64,000 bases of DNA, taken from Aselliscus stoliczkanus (taxonomy: Eukaryota > Chordata > Mammalia > Chiroptera > Hipposideridae). The translations under genes and the position numbers were made by a program. The stretch lies in assembly GCA_033961575.1 (NCBI GenBank), contig CM066731.1, positions 60,169,501 to 60,233,500 on the forward strand. Direction: 5' to 3'. Below, in pieces: positions 11,287 to 21,948 of the stretch (positions are counted from its first letter, which is position 1; every line of letters begins with the position of its first letter). Below the pieces are notes generated by a model that saw only the letters and a program-made list of their open reading frames with translations, made no database searches and was not told where the DNA came from.

Positions 11287-11696
11287 GGGCTGACTGAGTG
11301 GCGCGTTGGTTAAGAGCTGGCTTGGGACGCCAGCGGTCCCGGTTCGGATCCCACATATGAGGGCTAGTGACACTGCCCTCTACAGCTAAGATGGTGAACA
11401 ACAGCTCCACCCAGAGCTGGGCTGTGCGAGCCCCGGCGACGGTGTAGGCTGCAGCCCCTGCTGCAGTGGGCTGCCATAGGCTACAGTGAGTGGCCGGCAG
11501 CTAGCGTGAGCTGTCAAGAGCCACTGTGAGCGACATCCACAGGCCGGCGACGGATCTGCCTCACCCGAGAAGAGCACAATGATGATACCAACATGGGCCA
11601 GTGAAGCAAGGTCCTCCGCAATTAGACTGAAGAACAAAAGGACAGCAAGTTGTCTGTTCCCTTCCCCCAATTCCCCAATAAAATCTTTTTTTAAAA
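11287..11696 (+). mobile_element. Long T+ SINE, intermediate subtype
   Basis: Head GGGCTGACTGAGTGGCGCG, B-box-like GGTTCGGATCCC, the middle region with GCAGCCCCTGCTGCAG, and the tail CCCCAATAAAATCTTTTTTT. The target duplication is AATGGCTTTTAT (11275-11286) and AAAGGCTTTTAT (11697-11708). It shares AAGATGGTGAACAACAGC with the older subtype and the GGCTGCAGCCC body with the newer one. Confidence 0.9.
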
Positions 11697-11959
11697 AAAG
11701 GCTTTTATCATGTCAAACTGTTCAGACTCTCAACATTTCTATGCTGGATCAATTTTTAACACCTCTGCCTAACTTTTAAGGCTTAATTTGTTTTCTATTT
11801 ATTTATCCAACCTTATGTCCTACTTCAGATGAACACTAAAGAACAAAATCAGCACCTAGAATTAAACAATCACAAATCAAACCGAGTCAGCCCTCCTGCG
11901 TTCTCACCATGCATTTGTCACCTTGACTTCTGATGGTGTCAACACATCATTCCTACAGT

Positions 11960-12480
11960 AAGACTTTTTAATAGTTTCCCATTAGTTACGTAAATAAGAT
12001 CCAACTCTTTAATAAGATTCCAAATTCTCCATGATCAGGCTCCAGACTCTCTGTCTTTTTCCTACAAGCAGCGTACATCCTACTCTCTGCTGACACCAGG
12101 CTCGTGGCCTGCCTAAGGACAGCAGCCCGGACTTCACCGTACCTCTCTGGGTCCTAGTGTTTCCCTGGGATCCGCACCCTACTCTCTCTGCCTCTTAACA
12201 TCCGTCTCATCTTTCAAGGCTCTGCTCCTACTTCAAGATCCTTCCTCGACCCCACTTCTGAGAATTAGGTCTCTCTAAGTCTGTGTTTCCACAAAATGTC
12301 CTTCATGCTGTTTCTCAGATTCTGTCCTGTATTTTAGTTGTATTGGTCCACACATCTTATTTTGTCTTTTAGGGCATGAAGCTCTGACTTGATCTTTATA
12401 TCAGTGCTAATAACTTGTAGCGCCTTCCTTGAAATACCCACTATAATAAACACCAATAAACAGAGTGCGTCTGGCTGGAT
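11960..12480 (+). mobile_element. L2 LINE 3' segment
   Basis: Sense L2 remnant: 'ctccatgatcaggctccagactctctg', 'caaggctctgctcctacttcaagatccttcctcgacccc', then 'tattttagttgtattggtccacac' and 'ataataaacaccaataaac' near the end. The order and content match the coding end and 3' tail of L2. Confidence 0.75.
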
Positions 12481-12739
12481 CCTTTGCAAAAGCTATCAAA
12501 CACGGTACCGGACAGAGGTGCTGAGAAATAGAATACAAGCAAAAATGGCAACATTCGGATTACCATAAAGTTGAAACTTAACTGGAGACTGCTGACAGCA
12601 CTGCACTTAATGTGCTCATTCTGCCCTGGTCTGGTGAGTTACCTCCACCTCCACAAGCTGTGGTCATTTCCTCAGTGCCTGAACATGAGTTCTGCTCATA
12701 GTGCCCCCTATATTTGCTCACCTCTTCCTTCAACTACCA

Positions 12740-13090
12740 CAGTCAGCTTTTTCTGGAATGATGTAAACACCTTCACACTCGGACCACAATGTCTGTTCTC
12801 TAGAAAGTCTCTATGGATTTAACTACTTCTAGGCACCTCATTTAAGTGGGATCATACAGTATTTGTCGGGCTCATTTCACTTAGCATATTGTCCTTAAGG
12901 TTCATCCATTTTGTAGGATGTTACAATTTCCTTCTTTTTTTAAAGCTGAATAATATTCCATTGGGCGTATAGTCCACATTTTCTTATCCATTCATCCATC
13001 AATAGACAATAAGTTGCTTCCATGTTTTGGCTATTATGAATAATGACACTACGAACATAGGTGTACAACTGAAGGGTTTGTTTTGAGATA
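12740..13090 (-). mobile_element. L1 3' segment, inverted
   Basis: The plus strand reads 'ggatttaactacttctaggcacctcatttaagtgggatcatacagtatttg', 'gctgaataatattccattgg' and 'tggctattatgaataatg', the familiar inverted L1 3' region. Degenerate, with no intact frame. Confidence 0.88.
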
Positions 13091-13380
13091 ATTCAAAAGT
13101 AATTGTGGAGTGGCGCATCCCGGGGCATATTAGACAAATCCTTGTCCTTGAGGAAAGCAGCTCCTCTAGCACAGGCACTTGTGAGACTCAATTTGGGGAT
13201 CATATTTCCATCAGGTAACAGAAGTGTCTCTCTCCTTCTTCTTCCGCATTCCTAGCTTCTCCCAAGAACTTGAATACAGATCAAGTTCTCATTCTTGGCC
13301 CCAGATCTGTAGGAGAAGTGGGTAGAATCCATTCTTGATACAGGGAAGTTTCTACTATAGAATGAGGATTTGTCACTCAC

Positions 13381-13627
13381 CATCGGAAGCTGTCCCACTG
13401 CCTGCCTGCCGCACCTCTAGAGGAGCAAGATGGTAAGAAGTTAATTCCTGCCAACATGTCCCTCTGAGGGTCCATGAAAACATGGGAGGAAGGGCTCTGA
13501 CAAAAAGCCAAGAATCTGGATTCAACTCATCTGGACAGGCAGCAGGGGACAGCACAAACTCCGGAGGCCAGCTGCTGAAATTTGAATAGTGGCTCTCCAC
13601 AGTGGTGGGACCCTCGGCAGGGGCCAT
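13381..13627 (-). other. Candidate exon (247 bp), product unknown
   Basis: On the minus strand a strong acceptor (CCCCTCTTCTGCAG, intron side at 13628-13641) is followed by 82 open codons plus 1 nt and a consensus donor GTGAGT at 13380-13375. The first codon is ATG, and the frame begins MAPAEGPTTVESHYSNF and ends GSGTASD. The next in-frame stop is created by the donor itself (GGT GAG TGA). The acceptor falls in an inverted MIR-like stretch, a known source of new exons in mammals. No family is recognised, and the segment could also belong to a non-coding transcript. Confidence 0.35.
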
Positions 13628-13755
13628 CTGCAGAAGAGGGGTAGTCATCACACCCACTTCCGAGTGCTGCTGTCAGGTTTTAAGTAAATGAGCGGATATT
13701 AATGAAGCATGGAAACAATGCTTCTCCCATTGCAAACATTATATGAGTGTCTGTA
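13600..13755 (+). mobile_element. MIR-like fragment
   Basis: Plus-strand text 'gtagtcatcacacccacttccgagtgctgctgtcaggttttaagtaaatgagcgg' follows the MIR theme 'acctacctcatagggttgttgtgaggattaaatgag'. It supplies the acceptor of the candidate exon at 13381-13627. Confidence 0.55.
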
Positions 13756-14180
13756 AAATAAACAGGTAATTTAAGTTCCACAGAAACAACCAATATGGCA
13801 AAGGTACGATGAAGGCCTGGTGCCTCAGCAAGCTTCTAAGTGTGTACATTCTTCACCAGACACACACGTACCCACAGATTAAATTATCCACAGCTAAAAA
13901 GTCAGTCAAAATGTGCTGCAATGATGCACACCCAGAAAAAAAGCACCTGAACTGATCTGTTAATTACTTGTAAATATTTTAACAAAGATAAGAAAACTGG
14001 TATTGCTCTTGAATGTTTCTATGTAGTATTTAAAATGTATTACTTGCTAGCTTCACATTTGTTTCCATTCTTCGAATTAGTGAATTCTTCCTTCTAATGA
14101 AACGGAGTGTGGAGAACATGCTACATGACTTTCCACACACTGGCAGATACAGATAGAAGGGACAAAAGAAAGACCTTAGG

Positions 14181-14544
14181 GGCTGACTGGGTGGCTCAAT
14201 TGGTTAGAACACAAACTCTGAGCAACAGGATCACCGGTCCGATTCCCATATGGGTCAGTGAGCAACTCCCGAGCTGAACTGCCGCTGAGCTGCCAACAGG
14301 TGGCAGGGCGGCTCAGTTGGTGAGAGCACGTGCTCCTAACAAGGTTGCCAGTTGGCCTCCCACATGGGATGGTGGGCTGCATTCCCCCACAATTAGATTG
14401 AAAGCAGTGACTAGACTTAGAGCTGAGCTTGTGCCCTCCACAACATTGAAGGACGGCAACTTGAACTTGACTTGGAGCTGATGGGTCCTGGAAAAACACA
14501 ATGTTCCCTTCCCCAATTCCCTAATAAAATCTTTAAAAAAAAAA
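14181..14544 (+). mobile_element. Rhin-1-like T+ SINE, dimeric
   Basis: The head GGCTGACTGGGTGGCTCAATTGG is followed by a second tRNA-like unit (GGCGGCTCAGTTGGTGAGAGC ... CCCACATGGGATGGTGGGC) and a body with CTTGACTTGGAGCTGATGGG, TCCTGGAAAAACACAATG and CCCTAATAAAATCTTT. I associate this body with Rhin-1-type SINEs of horseshoe-bat relatives. The target duplication is about 17 bp (AAAAGAAAGACCTTAGG at 14164-14180; AAGACAGACCTTAGG ends at 14561). This copy is the main basis for the bat assignment. Confidence 0.85.
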
Positions 14545-14561
14545 AAAAGACAGACCTTAGG

Positions 14562-15185
14562 CCAGATTTTCTAAAACTCAAATGCATTTCATTTAATAAT
14601 ACATGTTCAATACCATGTTGTCTCCTCGTTGTATTTTGTGCAAATGTTACATTTCAATTATACAAAAACCTTTAATTCAATATGGATCTCTTTTTTCTAT
14701 GACAGTAACTTCCAAAGTACAACTGATTTTAAAAAAAAAATCCTCTGATTCCTTTTTCTTAAAAAAAAGTTAAAGATTTTTTTGAATGATGCTAGGATTT
14801 GAAGTATTTTTAAAAGTTGTGTTATCTGAACTACTACAGAACTCAATAATATACCTAATATTTCATATGAAGCAGTATCACATACAAAAGTAGTTATTCC
14901 ACAGACCAACGTTTTCTAAATGATTTTTCTGCTTTGACAAAACCAATGACATTTAAATTAAGTTCCTTGTAGCTTTGAAATCCAAAATATCTGGATTTTT
15001 AAAAATTAACTACACCAATGTAGACAATTTCAGGACATTGAAAATTAATGTAGTGGCAGGCAAAACAAAACAAACAACCCTCAAACAGTCCCTTAGAGCT
15101 TGTAGAAAACCTTTTTTGAAGATTTACAGAAAATTCAAAATAATTCTATACATTATTTTCTTTATGTTTTTTGGCTTTAAAAGTT
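14562..15185. other. No gene seen
   Basis: AT-rich sequence with many A- and T-runs. The open frames near 14697-14909 (minus) and 14975-15190 (plus) are K/N/F/I-rich chance frames with no motif. Confidence 0.5.
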
Positions 15186-15189
15186 TTTA

Positions 15190-15470
15190 ATGTTATAACA
15201 TATATTTTATTTTAGAATATTTTTATTAAAGTATACCTGGCATACAATATATATTATATGAGCTTCAGGTGCACAACATAGTGATTCCACATTTACATAT
15301 CTTATGATGTGTGTTCATTACAGTAAGACCCATCGCTCACCACACAAAGCAATCACAATATTGTTGACTATTTTCCCTATGCTGTACATTACATCCCCAT
15401 GACTTTATAACTGGAAATTTGTACCTCTTAATCCCCTTCACCTTTTTCATCCATCCCTTCACCTCCTGCT
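15190..15470 (-). mobile_element. L1 3'-UTR segment, inverted
   Basis: The plus strand shows 'gtatacctggcatacaatatatattatatgagcttcaggtgcacaacatag' and 'gttgactattttccctatgctgtacattacatccccatgac', the typical inverted L1 3' UTR. Confidence 0.85.
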
Positions 15471-15479
15471 CCGTGAAAG

Positions 15480-16790
15480 TATAAAACTTGCAAATACTGC
15501 TTTGTGTTCTTCTCAACGTTGAGACCAATTCAAATAAAATTACTTTCATATTCATACTTTTGATGCTTAACACTGCATTATCATTACTTTGAAGGAAACC
15601 CAAATAAGTTAGCTTTGTTCTCTGATTTACATCTACAAATACATTTTTTATTTGATCATCCTAATACTAAGCTTTGCATATGCTGAGTTACTGTCGACCT
15701 TCTTACATTCTGGAATGCAAGAAGGATGCACTACTTAGGTGTGCCAGAACACACACTGTAATATTAATACATTATTCTTTCATTCTATTTGTTTTTTTTA
15801 AAACATACAAATTTCCCTGTAGCCCAAAACTTATATACTTTTTTCCATTTGCAGTTACACACACACCCCCTATAGTTTAAAAAAATCACTTCTGCAATAT
15901 TTGTTAACTAAGCAGCAAAATTCCAAATATGCTTTTTAACACACACAAAATATAAGCAATGCCACTGGATAAAATACATTAAGATAGTATTTCAGAAATA
16001 ACAGCCTATAAGCCAATAACCATTAACTTACATTCTATTTCCCTACAGGCACTAAGCAGAAAAGATAAATATTTAATATCCTCCTATGGTCAATAAATTT
16101 GAAATACTTCAGCAGTCACTGCAAATACATTTACATGTATTTAAAGGAAATGCCTATACTTATAACCCCCTAAGTTAGTAAACAATTTCCAAGGGACAAA
16201 GTCGGTAGTAGAATTGAATTTCAATCAATGCCTTAGATCAAATTATTCCTTTAAAATTTATGTTTCTGTAAATGAAATCAGTGCAAAACTTCCACTTATG
16301 CCCTTTCTAGACCTTAAATTTCATTCTGCCATACATAACATCCTTCTTAGGATGTCAAAAAGAACTAAAACAATGGATGAAATCTTTCCACACCATCTCA
16401 AGATGACCCAAAAATCCAAGTAATCAGTGATGATTTACACTAGCACGTTAAGATGGGTGACCAGTGTGAAATTCCGAGTACAAAAGATACCTAGATTCTC
16501 TTTTATTGAAAATCTGAGTCTCATTTGAACCTCTCATTCTAATTCAGGGTTAAGAAAAAGTAACAGAGAAGACATTCGACATGAGTTCCAGGAGACAAAA
16601 TAATCTTCCTAGAAAAGCTGACTGTTTGGAACCTGGGACACTCTCTCCTCTGAGCAGTGTTATAAATGGTTATTAGGTTGCCTCAGCCCAGCAGAAAAGC
16701 CTTTTTAATCCTTATGTTCTATTTGTATAGCACTAGAATATAGTAGTTACAGCTCTGTAGAAGCTAACCAGCAGGTGTGAAACCATTTCA
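15480..16790. other. No gene seen
   Basis: AT-rich sequence without recognised recent repeats. The longest frame (16214-16423) has no motif and I read it as chance. Confidence 0.45.
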
Positions 16791-17370
16791 ATGAGAAACC
16801 AGGCTCTTCAGCAGGAGTGTCATGAACCCACCTCCCCTCCACCTTGTCAAAGGGGGCAGAGGACTAGGGGACATGTCCCCTACCCTATGTTGGACGATAA
16901 GAGGAGGCTGTTGTGTCTCCCACTGAATGGGGCAGGGTTCCCATGGGGCCAGTGGGAAGGCACATCGGGGATGTAGGAAATGTTATTGGAAAAGTGAAGG
17001 GGCAGGGAGAGGTGGGCAAGTTTGAAGGGTGGATGAAGATCAGCTGGGGACTGGAAGGAAGTCTGAGGGCAGATGCTAAGCCTGAGAGAAGGCAGCCAAG
17101 GAGAGTGAGTGCCAGCAGAGCTAACAAGTGGGCAGTCCTCAGCCAAGGGCCAGCCTGCAGCCTCTTCCTACTCACCTGCCACCTCTGCCCAGAATTTCAC
17201 TCTTCTGACCAGCTACGAAATAGAGCATAACCTCCTTATGTTCCCATTAACAATAAACCCTCTAGATACCTAAGGAGTTTTACTGCTAATATCGACAACA
17301 GAATGTTAAATGGGCCCTCTTATGCGTTGATTAATAATGAGTCTTTTATGGGGGAAAGTGAGACTCCATT
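16791..17370. other. Purine-rich unique sequence
   Basis: G- and GA-rich plus strand (for example 'gggcagggagaggtgggcaag') leading into the CpG-rich patch. Overlapping frames on both strands reach about 100 codons because stop codons are rare in this composition; none has splice context or a motif that I trust. Confidence 0.4.
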
Positions 17371-17480
17371 CCGGGAGCCGGGAAAAGCTGCAGAGCCGCG
17401 GAAAGATGGCGCCTATCCGGACCAGCGCAGGGAGAGCAGCGGGACTGAGGGCAGGGAAGGCTCCAACAGGGGGAGACAGA
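17370..17480. promoter_or_regulatory. Small CpG-rich patch with YY1-like motif
   Basis: About nine CpG dinucleotides fall within roughly 120 bp, against an otherwise CpG-poor background. AAAGATGGCGCC at 17402-17413 resembles the YY1 core AAGATGGCGGC. A short frame starts at this ATG and stops after 33 codons. It could be a small promoter, an enhancer or a recent insert. The role is inferred from composition only. Confidence 0.3.
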
Positions 17481-17499
17481 GGGAACGCCCAATCTGGAG

Positions 17500-18160
17500 T
17501 GTCTTGAAAAACAAATCAAGATTGTATAAATCAAGGCCTGCTTAGTAACAATTCAAAGGGCAAAACATAGCGCTATAAACACTCTGTCTCAAGAAGACAG
17601 TTAATTTATTTAATGTAAAATGTGTCTCAAGAGGAGTTAATGTTAACATGCTCTTTTCAGCTGCTGATGCCAGAGCTGCAGTTTTATAGTAAATTACAGT
17701 GGCCAAGATAATCTAAGAGTGATTTACTGCCCAAGTTCCCCAATCACACCTGGAAACATTTAAGCTTGTCATGCCATGTATGTTAATAGTTAGGAAGCAG
17801 GGACTGTAGATTAACCACATCTGAAAAGTTAAATGATCATTTCGTACAACTCCAAAGGGTCACAAATAATGCAATATGGTTACCCCCCAGGGGTGAAAAG
17901 GCAACGTGTGACATATGGGAATGCAGGCACAAATAATCACTCCCAAGTCCTTCACGCACAGACTTTTCAAAGAATTTGTAAACATGCAATGCATAGCTTT
18001 TAAAGTCTTTCTCTGCTCAGAAGCTGTCTTCAAATGTAGAAATTAATTTTTCGGCCAGATAATATTTCAAAGCACTTTTTTAAAAGTATACTTAGTGTAA
18101 TTTTTTCCCCCAGAGGACGAACAGAACATGCACCAAGTGTTCCCCAGCGTGTACTATCTT
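17500..18160. other. Repeat-free AT-rich sequence
   Basis: No repeat family or coding frame is recognised. Short motifs such as 'ggtaatttaag'-like AT patches and ATTA cores occur, but none clusters clearly. It may hold conserved non-coding DNA. Confidence 0.35.
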
Positions 18161-18167
18161 CTCTCTT

Positions 18168-18209
18168 GGGGAGTGGGGGGAGGCGGGCGGGAGTGGGGGG
18201 GGGAGGGGT
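18168..18209 (+). repeat. G-rich tract with G-quadruplex potential
   Basis: Five or more runs of three to nine G within 42 bp (GGGG, GGGGGG, GGGC/GGG, GGGGGGGGG, GGGG) with loops of 1-5 nt. The pattern satisfies the usual G3+ quadruplex rule on the plus strand. Confidence 0.8.
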
Positions 18210-18489
18210 GCTACAAAAGCCACTAAGTACAAAAAAACAATTAACAGCAGCAGTTTGATAGCAAGTAAACCTTGACTTACAGAAATACGTATAATTTTTG
18301 GACCCATTCCACATACCTTGTAAAATCCTATTAAAATGATGAATCCCTCATAATTTAGATTTGTTTTAGCTATAAACTCCGAAATGCAGCACACACACAT
18401 CCCTCTCACAAAGAGCCTCAACACCAACTTATTTTAACCAATACGTTTTCCAAATCACAGATTTTTATTATGATTATTATTCACCAGCA

Positions 18490-18660
18490 CTTAAAAGACA
18501 CCTACTCCAACACCCTAGAAAATTTTTAAGTAACTGAGGCAAAAGAGTCCAGGTGATTTGCCTAAGGTCAAACAGTGCCACAGGATAGAGCAGAAAGTGA
18601 CTTCAAGTTCGCTTAGCCAGCTAGCAGAGGTAGAGCTGAGGTTAGAACCAGGCTGCGTGT
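18490..18660 (-). mobile_element. MIR fragment, inverted
   Basis: Contains 'aactgaggcaaaagagtccaggtgatttgcctaaggtcaaacagtgcca' and 'gtagagctgaggttagaaccagg', the inverted MIR core in degenerate form. Confidence 0.78.
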
Positions 18661-18976
18661 GCAGCCATCTTCTCCGCACGCCGTGAGGATCCCCACGACT
18701 CACGTAAAAAAGCACGACAGTGCTTGCTGTTTCCTCAGCAATGACACTTGTTAGGCTTTACTGTGGGTAATCAGAATCTATGGTATTATACGTACACTGC
18801 TCTAATCAAGAAATAATCAACTTATCTGCGTTCATAAACAAAACCTACGTGGTTTCTTGTGACATTCTGAAGTGTACGGAAATCTCGCCATGGGATCCCA
18901 GCTCTAAGTGTCTCCTAACAAAATGGTCATGAGTAGAACGTTTTCACGTGCACTGCTGTCTTCAAAGACAGCTGCT

Positions 18977-19086
18977 GGGCCGGCCAAGTGGAGCGGCGGT
19001 TAAGCGCTGGCTTGGGACGCCAGCGGCCCCGGATCGGGTCCCGCTTATGAGGGCCAGTGACACTGCCCTCAAAAAAAAATTTAAAA
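18977..19086 (+). mobile_element. Short tRNA-headed SINE
   Basis: GGCCGGCCAAGTGGAGCGGCGG head with the diagnostic AAGCGCTGG, ending CCCTCAAAAAAAAA. The exact 13-bp target duplication AAAGACAGCTGCT lies at 18964-18976 and 19087-19099. A G-to-A-type change in the B box (GGATCGGGTCC) distinguishes it from its sisters. Confidence 0.93.
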
Positions 19087-19532
19087 AAAGACAGCTGCTT
19101 TTCTGGCCACGCCGCTGCATCTGCCATTCGGACCTGTACGAAGATTCTGCAAGGGCTGTACAGTCACTGGGCGGAAGTAGCAAACCGCCTGCTAAACATT
19201 CATTACTTCTCCTCTTAACACCCCTATTTACAGAGATAAGCAAACCGAGACTCAGATTAAGGCTTGTGTCTGCACCGAGCATGGTATTTTTATATTGCTA
19301 AGGCCAAAAGTCTGATTATTGTTGAAATGGCTATCAATCTGAATATGAGCCGCCTTTTTCCTTTAAAAAGCTAAACACCGCCACAAAAAAAAATTTTTTT
19401 TTTTTTTTACAAAATAAGGCACTTTATAATATATATCTATATCCAAAAAGTCAACAGGACTAGAAGCTGCAAGCAAGCAGCTGGTTGCCAGCCCACTGCC
19501 TAGATCATGTTAAGAACTCAAAAAAAATCCTG

Positions 19533-19570
19533 TGAGAGGAAGAAGGGAGGGAAAGAGGGAGGGAGGGAGG
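19533..19570 (+). repeat. (GGGA)n-type purine repeat
   Basis: Impure tandem of GAAGGGAGG/GGGA units on the plus strand, about 38 bp. Confidence 0.85.
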
Positions 19571-19960
19571 TAAGCTATAGAACTAATAAGACTGGGCTAG
19601 CAAGTCCACCTCCATTGTCAGGTTGAAGAGAAACCTAACTTTTACAAGTGGTAGCAAATTAATACTTAATAGAATTCCTATGTACATCTGTCTGCTGTAT
19701 TACCAAATCTTTTATCACAATGGGATTTCATCAGTTTAATTTGCTGACAGGCGAATGGACAGGTTAATCAGGATTTTTCAACTACAAAAGCATTATTTTA
19801 CTATTTGCCAATACCATCCCTGTAAAATATACTGGCAAATTCACATTAAACTGGCCTAAATGGTTTTCTTTAGTGTGAATAAAATTTAATCTCTTCTTTT
19901 TAATCATCTTCATTCTACAGATTAAGGGACAAAGATAGTGGAGTTTACTTCTTACATTAA

Positions 19961-20112
19961 TAAATCCATGTTGAATTCATGTGCATTAACTTTTATCTTA
20001 AAATTTACAATATTATCGTTATTGAAATCTTTTATAAATCCATATTGAATTCCCATGCATTAACTTTTATCTTAAATTTTACAATATTATCATGTGTTGT
20101 TGCAATCTTTTA
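19961..20112 (+). repeat. Diverged tandem duplication, period about 74 bp
   Basis: Unit 1 starts TAAATCCATGTTGAATTC at 19961 and unit 2 starts TAAATCCATATTGAATTC at 20035. Both continue with GCATTAACTTTTATCTTAAA and reach 'caatctttta'-like ends. The units differ by several substitutions, so the duplication is not recent. Confidence 0.85.
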
Positions 20113-20449
20113 CTAAAAGAAATAGGAGGAAGGGAGGAAGGAGAGAGGGAGAGACACACACACACACAGAGAATCAATGCAGCCCTGAGAAAGCAGGAAT
20201 CAATCAGTGTGTCCATGGATGCCTCTGGAGGTCCTTCAGGCGGAAGGTTTATTGTGCTAGAAAGACAGCACCTGTTAGAAAGACAGCACCAGTCACCCCT
20301 AGCATGACTTGCACACTTGCAGCCACATCTCTGGAGGAGCTAAGTTGAGCACTTCTATACTGTTGATTCATACTGAAGTACTTCAACTTCTTAGCGAGAG
20401 TATAAGAAGTTTCACTGAGTGAAACTATAAACAATTGGAACCATTTAAT

Positions 20450-21560
20450 TATTTTCCATCAGTATTTCCTGTCTATGCTAACTGCTGAGGCAATAAAAAA
20501 GACAAGGCTAAGAAACAGCTCCTACCCAGTGGGAGTTTATGATCTACTTATAAGGTATCAGGAAACTACACAATGGCACAATACAGTGAGATGAAGCGCC
20601 CTGCCATCTGCGGGTTACTAAACCTAGTAAAGTATGCAAGATGCCACCCTTGGCAGCCTTCCCTTCACCAGCCAGAGAGGAGGGGAGGGCTGGTCACTAA
20701 GGAGTAAACAGTTGAGCAAAGACTCAAGAAAGTGGAGTAGAGAGAACACTCGGGCTGGAATGCAAACCTGCATAAGGGAGCGACAAACCAAGACAGGAGG
20801 AATATGTGGGCATTACTGCAGGAGACCTAAAAAGCTTGAATTTGTACCTGTTTGCGAAGGCTGTGGGGAGACAGAGTGGTCTGGTTACCGTACTTTAGCA
20901 AGGTTCATCTTATTTCAGTGTGGAAGATAAACTGGACTCTAAACCGGACTCAGCGGAAAAAGCAGGGAGGTGTTGCACCAGTCTGGGCGCAAAGTACAGG
21001 GGGTCTGAGTGCAGGTAGTGACAGAGGGCATGAGAAGGGCTGTCACACATGCATCTGTGAGCCGCCGTGAGCGTGGGCTGCATGAGTGGGGCAGGTGAGC
21101 ACACACCGAAGGTAAGAGGGAAGAGTTTTGTAAAAAGGACGTGTTTTGAGCCTGGGTGAGTGACAGTGCCAATTAATAGAAACTAGGAAACATGGAGGAT
21201 AAACTGGTTTGGGCGGAGGGAAATGAGGAGTTTCACTTTGGGTGAGCTGCATGGAAGGAGTAAACAAGATACCTGGAGAGAAGTGTCAAGCAAGCAGTTT
21301 AGAGCTTAGAAGGTCAGGTTAGGCCGATGATAAATTTGGGAGCTACCTAAATAAAGGTGATGGCAAAAGCCTGGATTGGCTAAGATAGCTAATAAAAAGA
21401 ACAGACTGGCATAGAAGAGAGGAAAACAATGTTCAAAAATCCCTACCTGCATTGCAGGGAGCAGAGGATTAGAGGGTAGGAAAATGAGCAATAGACACAC
21501 AATATTGGCCAGAGACAAAAAAGAACGAAAGTCATGTTCAGCTCAGTTCAAGAGAAGTTA
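20450..21560 (+). mobile_element. Ancient mammalian repeat, family uncertain
   Basis: Several segments recall a widespread old mammalian repeat: 'cccagtgggagtttatgatctacttataagg', 'ctggagagaagtgtcaagcaagcagtttagagcttagaaggtcagg' and 'ataaatttgggagctacc'. I cannot name the family with confidence (L2/CR1-class is most likely). The open frames here (for example 20634-20930 and 20939-21172) are best read as chance within it. Confidence 0.45.
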
Positions 21561-21662
21561 ATTGGGGACCTGTGGTAAACAAACATTATGTTAGTGGTAA
21601 AATGATGAATAAACAGTAACATCCCTACTTCAAAGATGTGATGTCTAGAAAAATCAAGCAAA

Positions 21663-21779
21663 GGGCCCGCCGAGTGGCGTGGTGGTTAAGCGCTGGCTTA
21701 AGGAGGCCAGCGGCCCCGGTTCAGGTCCCACATACGAGGGCCAGTGACACTGCCCTCAAAAAAAAAAAGAAAGAAAAAG
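21663..21779 (+). mobile_element. Short tRNA-headed SINE
   Basis: GGGCCCGCCGAGTGGCGTGG head and B-box-like GGTTCAGGTCCC, with an A-rich tail carrying AAAGAAAGAAAAAG. The exact 13-bp target duplication AAAATCAAGCAAA lies at 21650-21662 and 21780-21792. Confidence 0.92.
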
Positions 21780-21948
21780 AAAATCAAGCAAAAAAAAAAA
21801 AAAAACAGTTGCAAAAAAGAACACAGGAGGACATAATTATAGCTACAAATACAGCAGACTTTCAGTAATCATAAAAAAAAAAAAATACTAGGAACAACTT
21901 TATGCCAATATTTGAAAACATAAAGATGAATAATATTCAGGGCCAGCC

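Noticed and set aside
16880..17230. Frames of about 90-105 codons on both strands in the purine-rich patch
   Set aside because: Low stop-codon density of the local composition explains them; no splice sites, family motifs or start context.
18962..19301. Overlapping frames of 106-117 codons on both strands
   Set aside because: They pass through a short SINE; the remaining parts have no motif.
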